Assembly: GCA_022885665.1 (NCBI GenBank)
Contig: JAGQDJ010000212.1
Coordinates: 1 to 64,000, forward strand
Reading direction: 5' to 3'
DNA from: Triops longicaudatus
Lineage: Eukaryota > Arthropoda > Branchiopoda > Notostraca > Triopsidae
DNA length: 64,000 nt
The notes under the pieces: model-generated
The model's database searches: none
What the model was told of the DNA's origin: nothing
Seen by the model: only the letters and a program-made list of their open reading frames with translations
Made by a program: the position numbers and the translations under genes
In this document: one piece after another, positions 13,801 through 24,600 of the stretch
How the letters are laid out: the number at the start of each line of letters is the position of its first letter
Position numbering within the stretch: the first letter of the stretch is position 1

Positions 13801-16800
13801 ATCTTACTTAATCTTCAATTGCGTACGTTATAATTAGGTGTGTTGCTTTTTCTGCTTAATTTTAGAGTTCAGTCGCATCATAATAAACCTTTCGGAAACT
13901 TGTAGTGTTGTCCGGTATAACCGAAGCTTGTACCATCAGGCAGTTTTCTTTTACATTTACATGTCTTGGGATTTTGAAAATTGTCCATTATAGTCGACAG
14001 TTCATCATAAGAGAACCTGCTATAACAAGATATACTGCATTTATTTGATATAGTAATTTTCCTTGTATATTTACGAATATTTTTATCCTTAACTTTTGTA
14101 TAACTGAGTTCCTTACGAAAACTTCACTATAACCAACAATTCCTTATTGGTTCGTTATAAAGAGGTTCCACTGGGTGAATTTATAATATGCTTACCTTTT
14201 ATTTTATTTCCAATTTTAATTTTTCCCTTTACGTTTACGTAGTTTATCTCTTTACAAATCGTCCACTGTAGCCGGCAGTTCGTTATAAGAGGGTTCGTTA
14301 TAACGATATCGTATTGTATTTATTTTTTAAGTCATCTTATATTCTAACTCTGTTTTTCTTTTTATTTGTATTTACGTAACTCAGTTCATATCAAAGCGTC
14401 CACTATAGCGGATAGTTTGTTGTAAATGAGTTTCTTATAACGAGGTCTTACTGTAAATATTTGTAATTATTTATCCATGTATTTTTATGCCAATTTTTTC
14501 ATTTTTCTTCATATTTAAATAACTCGATTGCCGACAAACATCCACTATAGCACACAGTTCGTTATAGAAGGATTCTCTATAAGAATATTCTACTCTATTT
14601 ATTTTCGTTGGATTTTATTTCTGATTTTAATTTTTTTTCAACGTAGAACGAAATTTATTACACCCCACCCATTATAGCTAACTGTTCATTAAAAAGTGTT
14701 CGTTATAACGAGGTTCTACAGTATTTGTTTTTCAAAGTATTCCTTTTGAATTTTATATCCGTTTTTGTTTTTCTTCTTCTTTACGTTTACATGACGCAGT
14801 TCTTTACAATCTGTCCACTAGAAGCTAATGGTTCGTTATAGAAGGTTCGTAATAGCGAGATTCAAATCTATTTACTTCTAAAGCGGTTATCCTGTTTTTC
14901 ACGTCTAGTTTATTTTTGTTTTTCCTTTAGAGTTACTTAACTCAGTTCTCTATAAAGCTTCCGTTATAGCCAACTTAACACTGTGAAGAGGTCCATTAAA
15001 ACGAGATTCTACTTCATTTATTTAGTATTTACCTTGCATTTTTATTTATTTATTTTTGCTTTTTCTTTACATTCGCGTATTTTAGATTTACTTCACTCTT
15101 TACAAACCATCCATTGTAGCTAACAGTTTGTTACAGCGAGGTTTCTTACGAGTTTTTATTGTATTTATTTCCAATACTTTCGCCCTCTATTTTAAGTCAC
15201 ATTTCGTTCTTTTCCCGATACAATCACATAACTCAGCTCCTTACGAACTGTCCATTATAGCCAGTAGTTCGTTATAAAGGGGTTCGGTAAAACGCGATTT
15301 TACTGTATTTATTTTGCAGAATCTTTGTGTTGTCGTTTTTTTAACTTGGTTAATTTTTTCTTTTTTTGCTCGTTTTTTCTTTTTCTTTTTTTTTTCACCG
15401 TGAAGGAGAAGAATGACAAGCCGGAGGAACCTGACGTGAAGCCCAATGAAATGGGCAAAGGTTTGCTAGCTAATTTACTGGAAAAAGAGATCCCGCGAAC
15501 CGATTCTGTCAACGGTAGTTTAACAACCGGCCGCGAGCTCCGTATTAGCGACAAAGGCCTGGAACTGGTAATTAACGCTGCCAACGAGCCTTCTGTTCCT
15601 TCAGCACCCACCCCAGTACCACCACCTGCGACTACCACTACTACCACCACCGTCGACGGTGGCAAAGTGATTGCCCAAGTGGACGATGCTGGCCACGTCC
15701 AAATTCATCTCGAAGAAACGAGCGAAGCGCTTAGCAACGGGCAAATGCTTTTAGAAGCACTCGAGCAAGGAGAAATACTGGCTGCCGGTACTTCCAGTGC
15801 TCCTACTTCCACAGTTGGTGGAGCGGCAGAAATCAAAGAGGAGGAGTCAGTCAAACGGAAAAGAGAGGGCAAAAGCGTGCCGGTACCGGCCAAGAAAGCG
15901 AAACAGGAAAACATTCTCGAAAAAGCCATGGAATTGGCAAAAATAGAAGACGACGAACAGCAACAACAACCCTTAGCTCCACCCACTTTAGCCCCGGCCC
16001 AACTAGGTCAAGTGGTTTTGGTAGGGAATCAGGTTTTGGTATCGTCGAATACCACGTCCAGTACCACGGTAGTACCCACGAGCCAGATAGACGCGTTGCA
16101 CCATCAGCCACAACAGCAGTCAGCGAATGTTGCCGATACCAAGACGTTTTTTGTGGCCAATCAGGCCAGTGCCAACAAAGCCTTTTTGATCCTGCAACCG
16201 CAAGGCTCGCGGTTCGTGCTCGGCGGGCCGCGTAACCAGAAAATGGTGTTGACCGTGCGGCCCCCGACGCAAACACAGCCCCAGCAGGTGTCGATACCCA
16301 TACAGAGTCAGGTACCGGCAGTGCAAGTCCCTGGTCAAGGAGTTAGCCACGGGAATGCGTTGGTGACGGATAGTTCTACTGAAGGGATCGTCACCTTTTC
16401 GGGTGGAGCGGTGGCCATTCCGGCCAAAAATATTCCTAAGCCGCCAATACCGATGACGGTACGAGCCGTGGCGCCGGTACCGGTCGTCACGTCGGTGGCA
16501 GTACCGGGAACGGGCACTGGTAATGGAACTCCTGGAATGGTGACGACGGTGACGCAAACACCACTACCGGCAGTAGTGACGACCGTGCCATTGGGTAACG
16601 GTACTGGTATCGAAGTGAGTAATAGTACCGGGAGTTCGGTCACAATTACGCCCGTCATTCCGCCTATAAAAAGACTGGAAAATGAGGAGCTGGCCTACAT
16701 CTGCGAGTGGAAAGGATGTGGCAAGTCGTTTAAATCGCCCACGGAATTGTATCTCCATGCGTGTCATGTAAGTTTCCTCGTTTTTTTAATTACGTTTATT

Positions 16801-19800
16801 GTAATACTGGTCATACGGAATACGTACAGTGTGACACAACTTATGCCTACTCTTAATGTAATAGCTAAGTTGTTAAGAGAGCAAAGTACGGGAATGAAGT
16901 AGTAAAGTATTATGTTAGGATGTATTTACGTGAAGTACGTTTTTAAGGATGAAGGTTGACGTGCGAAAATACGCGTAGATCCAAGTATTACATGGTACGT
17001 AACGCACGAAATTTACTATTGAAAATATACATACTGTTACGTTTGTGAGCCTCAACGTACTAATGTACGTTTCAGGATATTCAACGTAAGGTACGTTTCT
17101 TACCTCCGTTACGTTTCTAACACATGAGTGCGTTTCTGAATAACTAGATAAAGTTTCTGAGTACGTAAGGTATGTTTAAAAGTACTGTCATACGTTTCAG
17201 AGTACCAAGGAACGTTCCTGATTACCTTGCTTAGGTTTCTGCAGTACGCAAGGTACGTTTCGTAGTCATAGGTACGTTTGTGATTACCTAGTTAACTTTT
17301 TTGAGTACATAAGGTAGTTTCAATATAGTAATATACTCCACAATACGTAACATTCCTTTTTTAAGTAAATAAAGTACGTTTTTGAGTACGTAGTTTACAT
17401 GGCTGATTGCCTGGTTTACGTTTCGCAAGTACGTTTCGGGGCACGTAAGGTACGTTTCTGACTACATAAGTTACATTACTGAGTACTCAGTTTATGTTTT
17501 GGAGTACGTAAACTATGTTTCAAATAATAATTTGCGTTTCTAAGTACATTTCTGATTATCTAATCTACATTTCCAAGTACGTAAAAATCGTTTCAAAGCA
17601 TTGATTCACGTTTCAGAATATGTAACGTACGTCTCTGATCACCCAGTTTAAGTTTAGTTGTACGTAAGGTTGGTTTCGAAGTACTAGTGTAAGCCTAAAA
17701 ATACGTTAGACACGCTTAAAAGTACTAACTTACGCTTAAGATTGCCTAGTTTACGTTTCGAAGTACCGAAAGTACGTTTCACGTGCTGTACGTTAAGTGG
17801 TAGGGGAGGTACGTACGTAAACTTACGTGAATAAACGGAAACAAAATCACGAAATAATCTAATAATGAAAGTGCGACCATAAAAACTAGGTGGGTGCGTA
17901 AATAATTTTGTGGAGCACGTGTGCGTTAAATATTGAAACAATAAACATTAAAAATACTGTTTCGTCTATGTTTCAGAATACCTTGTTTTTATAATGCTGT
18001 ATTAGTTTTCGCGTTATCGTACTTTTATGCGTGGTTGACTATTTGTAACGTACAAGTTCGATTTTTTTTAAATAGGTTCATTGTCCACTGACGTTTGAGG
18101 AAGGTTTGTGCCAATGGGACAAATGCGACAATTTGAAGAGACGAAGGTTTTCATTGATGACGCATCTGCAAGACCGACATTGCAATGAAGAAGTCCAACG
18201 AGTTTTAGCTTTAAGACGACAACAGCTTTCTGCCATGGGGAAAACGGACATTCAACCCTTGCCTGTACCACCACCCCATCCAGGTTACGCCCCACATGCA
18301 GCGTTACAAGCGATTAAACGACATGCTTTGGAGTACATGAATCAGAAAGATAGCCCGGTAAGGGAAAAATGCTATACATGACTACAGCATTTATTTATTT
18401 ATTTTTTTTATTTGTTTTTTCTTTGGTCATTCATTTTGTGTTTCCAGCTGCGCGTTTGTCTTTCGAGCTTTTTGATGATTTACGAAGCGTGAAAGGGTAT
18501 TAATCAAAATTGACTTGCTTGGAAGAAATCATCCACACGAATGACGGAGATAAATTTATCATGAAGAATGTTTTTATGTATTTCTTTATTTTTTCACTTC
18601 GTCTTCTTTCAACGTACACGGGAATCTCTTTATAACGGACCACTGGAAATTAGATAAAAAAATGGTATAGCCCAAAGATCGTTACATTTGATGCTTTTCC
18701 TATGTATTTACGTACCTCGTGACCTTAAAATCCGTTAAAGTCTATAGTTCGGTATGAAAGGATACGTTATAACGAGATTCTACTGTTTATATACATCCTG
18801 TGTGCGAAAAACGAATCTTTATGAGAACTGAAGCTTTTTTTTATCAGATTTTAATTTAAAAGCTCTAGTTTTGCAGATAATAGTTCTTTAGCGCGAAACT
18901 AAATTAAGAGTGAAACTTAAACAATGCTGTACAATATGCAAGAAGTTTAAGGCTACACTTTAAGACTTTATTTAAGACTTTGTTCTGGTAGCTTAATTTT
19001 GGTATCGTAGATCAGATTGATTTTCGTGGTATTTGTATTTACAAAGAACATAGAATTTAAAATCGGTTGGTGCCTATTACGGTGCAGGTTAATCGGCCAG
19101 TACTTTCTTCGTTATTGACTTTTGGCTCCGTCTTTTGTTTTTAATAAGAGTCAATTGAAATTTGCAAATTTCTAACGGTGTGAGACGTGAAAACTAAATA
19201 TCAGCTGTAGTAATGTTTTGTGAATTAAAATACTGTTATGCAATAAAACATATTATTTGTATTTTTCTTGCTACTGCAACTTCTTTATTTCAATTTATTT
19301 TATTTATTACTAATTCTTGCTTTATTTGTGTGCGTGTGCTTAGCGCAGTTTAGATCAATTTCAATATATTGGTCGGTTCCTGAAACTGCCGTTACTTGTA
19401 ATCCTTTTACCTAGAAAAGTAAAAATAAAAAATATATACGAAAGTAAAAAAGGCTTTCAGGCAGCTATGTACAGTACATTAACGATCGCTCAAGCTACAA
19501 AAACGCGAGATGAGAATTTTTCGCCAGACTTTGCTGCTAGTTCTACAGAGATATATTGCATCAATTCTCTGGTCACGCTCAGCACCTGGCGTTTTCATGA
19601 TGAACTTGCAAAAGTGTATCTATTCCTCGCGTGTGATGCATGGTACAGCATAAAATCCTATCTTTACTTTGCTGAAACGAACTTTTGTTGTAAATGTAGC
19701 AAAAATTCTTTTTTTCTGTGACAGAATATTTTTTTATTATATCACGTGAATTTTTATATTTTCTAATTACTTAATTTCATGAAAACTCTTAGGGATAAAT

Positions 19801-21486
19801 AATTTTGATACTACTAAGTATGTGAACCTAGTTGCATGAATTCAAAGGAATGAAACTTTGTCTTCAGTCTTGTTTATTTCTGTTTATTTTTCTTTATTAT
19901 ATTTTTTCCTTTTGATTATTTAGACGTTTTTTATTTTATTTATTTATAATGTCGTTTTTTTATTGTACATTCTTGAAATTCCTGGAATGTTTAGCCTTTG
20001 CCCGTTTATGTGTTTTCCCTTCAAGATGCTTCCGTATTATCTATTAAAAAGAAAGCGATAAAAAGCCTAAAAAAGCTTAGATACCCACGAACAAGGTTTA
20101 TGTGTTTGTAAACTTGGTTTTACAGCAGCGTCTAAAAGTAACGTTGTTATCTTTTGGCCATTTTCCTATCGGTGTTTTTTCTTAAGGAACGAGAACGGAA
20201 GTTTCGTATTTACTTTTTTATTAGGAAATTTTCATCGTTTTTATTCCGTTTCTCTCTTTTTTTTTATTTCAAGAAAAGAAATAACATTTTCTTGGTAAGG
20301 AGTTGGTTGGCACATCTTTTAAGATTCGTTTTTCGATACTTTCAGAGGGCGAGAAAGATTGATCATTTTCTTGTGTCCCTTGTTTTCTGAAAGGATTCTT
20401 TTAGGGGTGTTGCGCCTTCATTTATAAATTTCTCTCTCATGAAGTTCTTTTCCTTTTTATGTATGTGTCTTATACTCGCAAAGTATTGTTACCATGGCTT
20501 GGAAACGTTGCCCCTTTTCAAGCCTCCGGAAAAGAAAAACTGGAAATGGAAATTGGATGTAATTTCTATCTTTTTCTCTTCCCATTCGTTTTTTATGGGG
20601 ATTTAGGAAGAGAAAGAGGGACCCGTCACGAAAAGCATTCGTCTGACTGCAGCTCTGATTTTGCGGAATCTGGTTATCTATTCCAGTTTGGGAAGAAGGT
20701 ATAAATCTCTTTTTCTAATCCCATTGTCAAGATTACGAACACGAATAAAAAGAACGTAAAATCGTGGTTGAACGAAGGTAACAAAAACTCATCTAGCAAA
20801 TGAGTCTATTGACATGAAAATCTGATTTTTATACTCTAAAACCGATTTTTTTCTTTTTTTTTTCTTTAAAATCCTTAAAGTTCTGTTAAAAATTAAGTCT
20901 TTTATTTTTTATATATTTTTTATGTTTTTGGTCATTTTTAACAAATAGCCATTAAGTTAGCGAAATTAACGTCACGTGTAAAAGATTAAGTTTGTGTTAA
21001 ATGTCGAATTTTTTTAAAATCAGTTTTCGATTTTTTCCGATTTTCTTTTAGATGTGTTATTTAGATATTTTATATTAGATATTTTATATTAAATATTTTA
21101 GATTAGTTAGCACTCAAATTATTAAAACTGACGTTAAGCATGCAAGGTAGAATATTCTAGTAAATAGTCATAATTATCCTGAAACCTTTTCCTTGTTTTT
21201 CCTGTAGTAATTTTCGTGACAGTAATTGATTGATTTGGTTCAAAGGAAAGTTTTTCCCGGTGTTTCGTAAGACGGAAGCGTGTAATCAGCGTTAATGAAT
21301 CTTTTTTGTCTCTTGTTTTTCTCTCCCTTTCTTTCTTCTTAACGGTGCTACGAAAAAAGGTGTCTGCGGCGCTACGAACCGTTACTCTGCGCGATTGCCT
21401 TAAGTCCAGTAGAATCGGCGCGTACCGTGTCCCAACTCCTTTACGACATGGCCAATCCCAACACCAACACCTCGGCGTTACCCTAG
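1809..21486 (+). CDS. ARID2: ARID2 (BAF200), DNA-binding subunit of the PBAF SWI/SNF complex
   Basis: Nuclear subunit that, in the known family, targets the PBAF chromatin remodeller. Exons: 1809-1915, 1985-2078, 2139-2236, 2598-2758, 3539-3757, 4332-5131, 6215-6379, 6925-7150, 7599-7911, 8319-8502, 9360-9638, 12831-12905, 15406-16767, 18076-18357, 20607-20698, 21360-21486. All join in frame to 1527 residues (human about 1835). In order: an ARID domain at about 15-115 (LYTLVTTSGGWEK, then YLDVYERIHFLGEE); an armadillo-like region in exons 5-7 (VLQIAMLLRNLSFEEGN is near-identical to the family); an RFX-like winged helix at about 675-760; a conserved SLLIKSLLANK motif near 806; a T/V/P/Q-rich middle in the 1362-bp exon; two C2H2-type fingers at about 1337-1400; and a conserved C-terminus (TKSIRLTAALILRNL) ending at TAG 21484. 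The exon 9 and 11 acceptors were chosen by phase and are the least certain. The exon 9 acceptor is AAAAG/GT. Confidence 0.93.
9745..10480. mobile_element. non-autonomous pogo/Tc1-like element in an ARID2 intron
   Basis: The left end CGGTCAAAGC and right end GCTTTGACTG are inverted repeats, and both are flanked by TA (9743-9744 and 10481-10482), the Tc1/mariner/pogo target. The 736 bp contain no transposase ORF that I can see. Confidence 0.6.
10915..11285. repeat. two diverged direct copies about 260 bp apart
   Basis: A segment at about 10920-11005 recurs at about 11185-11270. Shared blocks include TTACCCAA followed by GGAA/CGAA, TATAGCTTA, then TTTGGAGC and TCGTATCGT or TGTATCGT. They are decayed copies of an unidentified repeat inside an ARID2 intron. 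Confidence 0.5.
13195..15305. repeat. degenerate ~140-bp satellite array in an ARID2 intron
   Basis: The block TCCATTATAGCC, then AGTTCGTTATAA, then GGTTCGTTATAACGAG, then ATTCTACTGTATTTATTT recurs near 13983, 14123, 14261, 14398, 14541, 14668, 14813, 14959, 15109 and 15250, a spacing of about 127-150 bp. More degenerate units extend back to about 13200. Each unit also carries a TTTACGTTTACGTAACTCAG-like block. The palindromic TTCGTTATAACGAA resembles termini of pogo/Tigger-type transposons. Confidence 0.85.
16915..17830. repeat. ~21-bp TACGT-rich minisatellite in an ARID2 intron
   Basis: Dozens of variants of GTACGTAAGGTACGTTTCTG and of a related form with TTACCTAGTTTACGTTTC alternate, giving about 42-bp dimers. 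The whole 0.9 kb is made of them, and each unit has one or two ACGT cores. Divergence between units is high, so the array is old. Confidence 0.85.
18612..18783. repeat. single unit related to the ~140-bp satellite
   Basis: The ends ATCTCTTTATAACGGACC and CGTTATAACGAGATTCTACTG are inverted-repeat-like and match the satellite motif at 13.2-15.3 kb. Here the unit stands alone in the next-but-one ARID2 intron and looks like one dispersed element. Confidence 0.6.
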
Positions 21487-21636
21487 ATATATTCCCTAGA
21501 TACCGTGAACGGGGGTTGGAAGGGAGAACCTCCATCAACCCCTTTCAAAAAGTCCCCCAAAAGAGTTAAAGACAAAGACGGAGCAAGAGAGAGAAACGAG
21601 TGCAAAAAGAAGGAAGAAGAAGAGCGGCGGACGTTC

Positions 21637-21642
21637 AATAAA
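21637..21642 (+). promoter_or_regulatory. poly(A) signal of ARID2
   Basis: AATAAA lies 151 bp after the ARID2 stop and is followed within 100 bp by T- and GT-rich sequence, as expected for a cleavage site. It is the first canonical signal after the stop that I noticed. Confidence 0.5.
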
Positions 21643-24600
21643 AGCCACGTTCACTGTTTTCCTTTTTAACCCCCCACAACAGACATTCAACAAACTTGTG
21701 TTCGTCGTTCTGATTGAGCTTTCCTCGTACTTCCTTCTGTTTTTTAACCCTTTGCTTTAACACTTCCTGAGACCAGAAGGGGGGAAATGAAGAGGTTTAA
21801 AAGAAAGACAATTGGCCGAAATGAGATAACCAGCCAGAAGAGACCAAAAGTTGCCACGTGGAGAGAAAACGGAGGCCGAGGAAGATGATAAGTTGCTAGT
21901 ACTTTCGTCGGTGTTTTCGGCACCTGCAGAGTTCTATGGATAGTGGAAAAAAAAACGAAGAAATGCTGAAAATGTAATGTACAGAGTTTAACGGACCCTA
22001 ACAAGCGTGTTTTAAGGAAGATTTTGAGAAGAATGTCAAGAATTTTCTTTTAAAGAAAAGGATGGTGGAATGGAAAGAAAATACAGTTCTCACCGACTTG
22101 GGGTGTTCTGAAATGTTTAGGCTTCCCGTAGGGGAGAGAAAGAGGGTGGATTATAACCCCTCTGTAACAAGACAATTGTATGAATATGAATGAGTCTAAC
22201 GAACCATACCACTTGGCTAAGTTTGTAAACTCTTGGTAAGTATGGAGAAGAGGAAGCAGAAGCATTGTGCTGCTGCTGCCTAAAGTGATTTAGTCTGCAG
22301 CTTACAGTAGAGAAATGGGGAGGGATGTAGACTGGATTCGAGCCTAGGGAGTGTCAAATATCTGCATACATAATTACGTCAGGACTTTCCGAAAGAGGAA
22401 GTTTGCAAGCAGGAAGACCTAAAGAACAGTTTCATCCGACCTTCCGTCTTTATCTAGAACAACCTACCGATTAGTCCGACTATCCCCTTCTAAAATCCTC
22501 TAAAAAGAAGTTTGTTAAACTATCGGACGACGGTTACCGGGGCTAGCTGGTAATCGTCAAGAATTTATTATTTTGAAAAAATAAATAAGTAAACCCATTG
22601 AACCAGTCAAACGTTTCGGGATTGGATGTTAGTGGATTAGTTGAATAATTGACAAAATACACATATACAACCTTTAACCATTTCTGGAGAAGTATGAAAT
22701 TGCAGTATATTTGGCAAGAAGATCATGTAATTCACTTCGGAGTAAATACTTATGAATTTAGAACCCAGGAAAGCTAGACTTATTGTTGTCCTGTTGTTGA
22801 TTCAGTGAATACCTGTGAGACTTTTACGTTATGACTATAGATCTGGTCATTTTGAGTTTGCTTTACTTTGTTATGATGGCTTCTTACTCTAAGAAAGAAG
22901 GGTCTTTGGTTAAGTGTTAGGAAAAACACGGCTCGAAGGTATTGTGTATTAACTTGCACGGGACAACTGGGAAATACAACCCTATGTGTGGGTCGTCGGA
23001 TATGGTAAACGGACTGGTCCCAGAATGAAGAGTTCAGATAATCAAAAGGGAATGTTAGGACGAGACAAATGCTTGGGAAAGAAAATCGAGTTTACGGCTA
23101 CATGGCGACGTTTGGACTTTGGCTGACTCGATCGGAACAGTGGTGTGTTTACATCGGTTAAACTTACAGCGGTAAGATTTACGTCGGCGAGACTAAATAC
23201 TTTCTCACACTACTAAGAATTTAAGAAAAAATTGGAAATTACGTGCTCAGCTTTGGCCAGGAGAAAATCGCAAAGATCGAGTCAAGATTCTCTTTCCGAC
23301 AAAACCGAAGCAGTCATGCGGACTCAGATTAATTGTTCAAAGTGAGGAAACAATGAATTGGTGTGATTCCTCTACGTATAAGCTCTTTCATAGAACGCTT
23401 AGCCTTAGTACTGTACAATATATCAGTCGACAAGTGTTCAGGACCAGTACAATCAATTTCAAACGATCCGGGACTTCTAAGTCCCCTCAGTGCATAAAAG
23501 GATTAAAAGGAAGTACCACCGACCTCTACAATCGACAATTATAGCAACGCTTTTCACTATTAGCGGCACATTGTCCTGTACGATAGAGTTGTATATTCTA
23601 AAAACCGCAGTCGTGGTTTTTTAAAAGAAGGTTTAAAAAAATCAAACAAAAATGCTTATACAGTGGAACACGCTTAATAGCAAGATCCCGGGACCGACCA
23701 GTCGGCTTGTCTTTAAGCGGGTCTTGGGTTTATCCGAGGTGACTATTTGCATCAAATAGAAATATCAGTTGAGTAAAAAATTTAAAAAGAAAAACTTTTT
23801 TTCTTATATTCTTGTAATTAAATATCTTATAAACAGTACTTTTTAAAGAAAATTAAAAGAAAACATTTTTATATTTCTTCGCAAAATAGCAATCATTTCC
23901 AATTTTTTCTTAAAATATATTGGGCTCCTGTTTTTGGCATGTTTGTTGTTCATGTCCCTAGTTGGTTGGGATGAAAATAACATTGAAAGATCTCTAACGG
24001 GGAATGAAAAATGACGTAATTTGTGCGAGTCGTGTCATAAACCGAGCTGTGACATCCGAGGTGAGCCTGCATTGCGTTAAATGAGAGCGAAACAGGACTT
24101 GGGATTTTCCTGCAATTAAGCGGGTCTTGTCATTATCCGAGGTGCAATTAAATAGGTTCCACTGCATTAAGTTACACCTATCGCAGAGAGAAGAAGCGAA
24201 TCCAACAATATTGCGTCCGAAGATTGTATAGCATCATTTGACTTTTAAGCTTCGCTGGCCGAAGTAATATCAGATGTACCCTCACTTCATTTTTCAAAGA
24301 GTGCAATCGTCTTTGGCTACGAAAGTGAAACAAAATCTAGTATCTACAATGATTAGAATATGACCGCATTGCGGTGAAACTATGAATCGATTAAAAAAAT
24401 GACTTGGCCTAGCTTCGTCTTCGTTTTTCTTGTTACTTTGTTGGTCGAAGTGAAAGGGTTACAATAATTAGCGTCTAATGGAAGATTTTTAGTTTCCATA
24501 GCTTCGCTAGATGACACCGGTGAATTTGGCAAGATAATGCCAGTGGTAGAATTTCCTGTTTGGCATTTGACTTTTCTACAACATAGTTCTACATGTTATG

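Noticed and set aside
15325..15405. Upstream extension of the large ARID2 exon into a Phe-rich stretch
   Set aside because: The sequence is a T-rich polypyrimidine tract before the acceptor at 15405; the phase-0 join to exon 12905 works from 15406.
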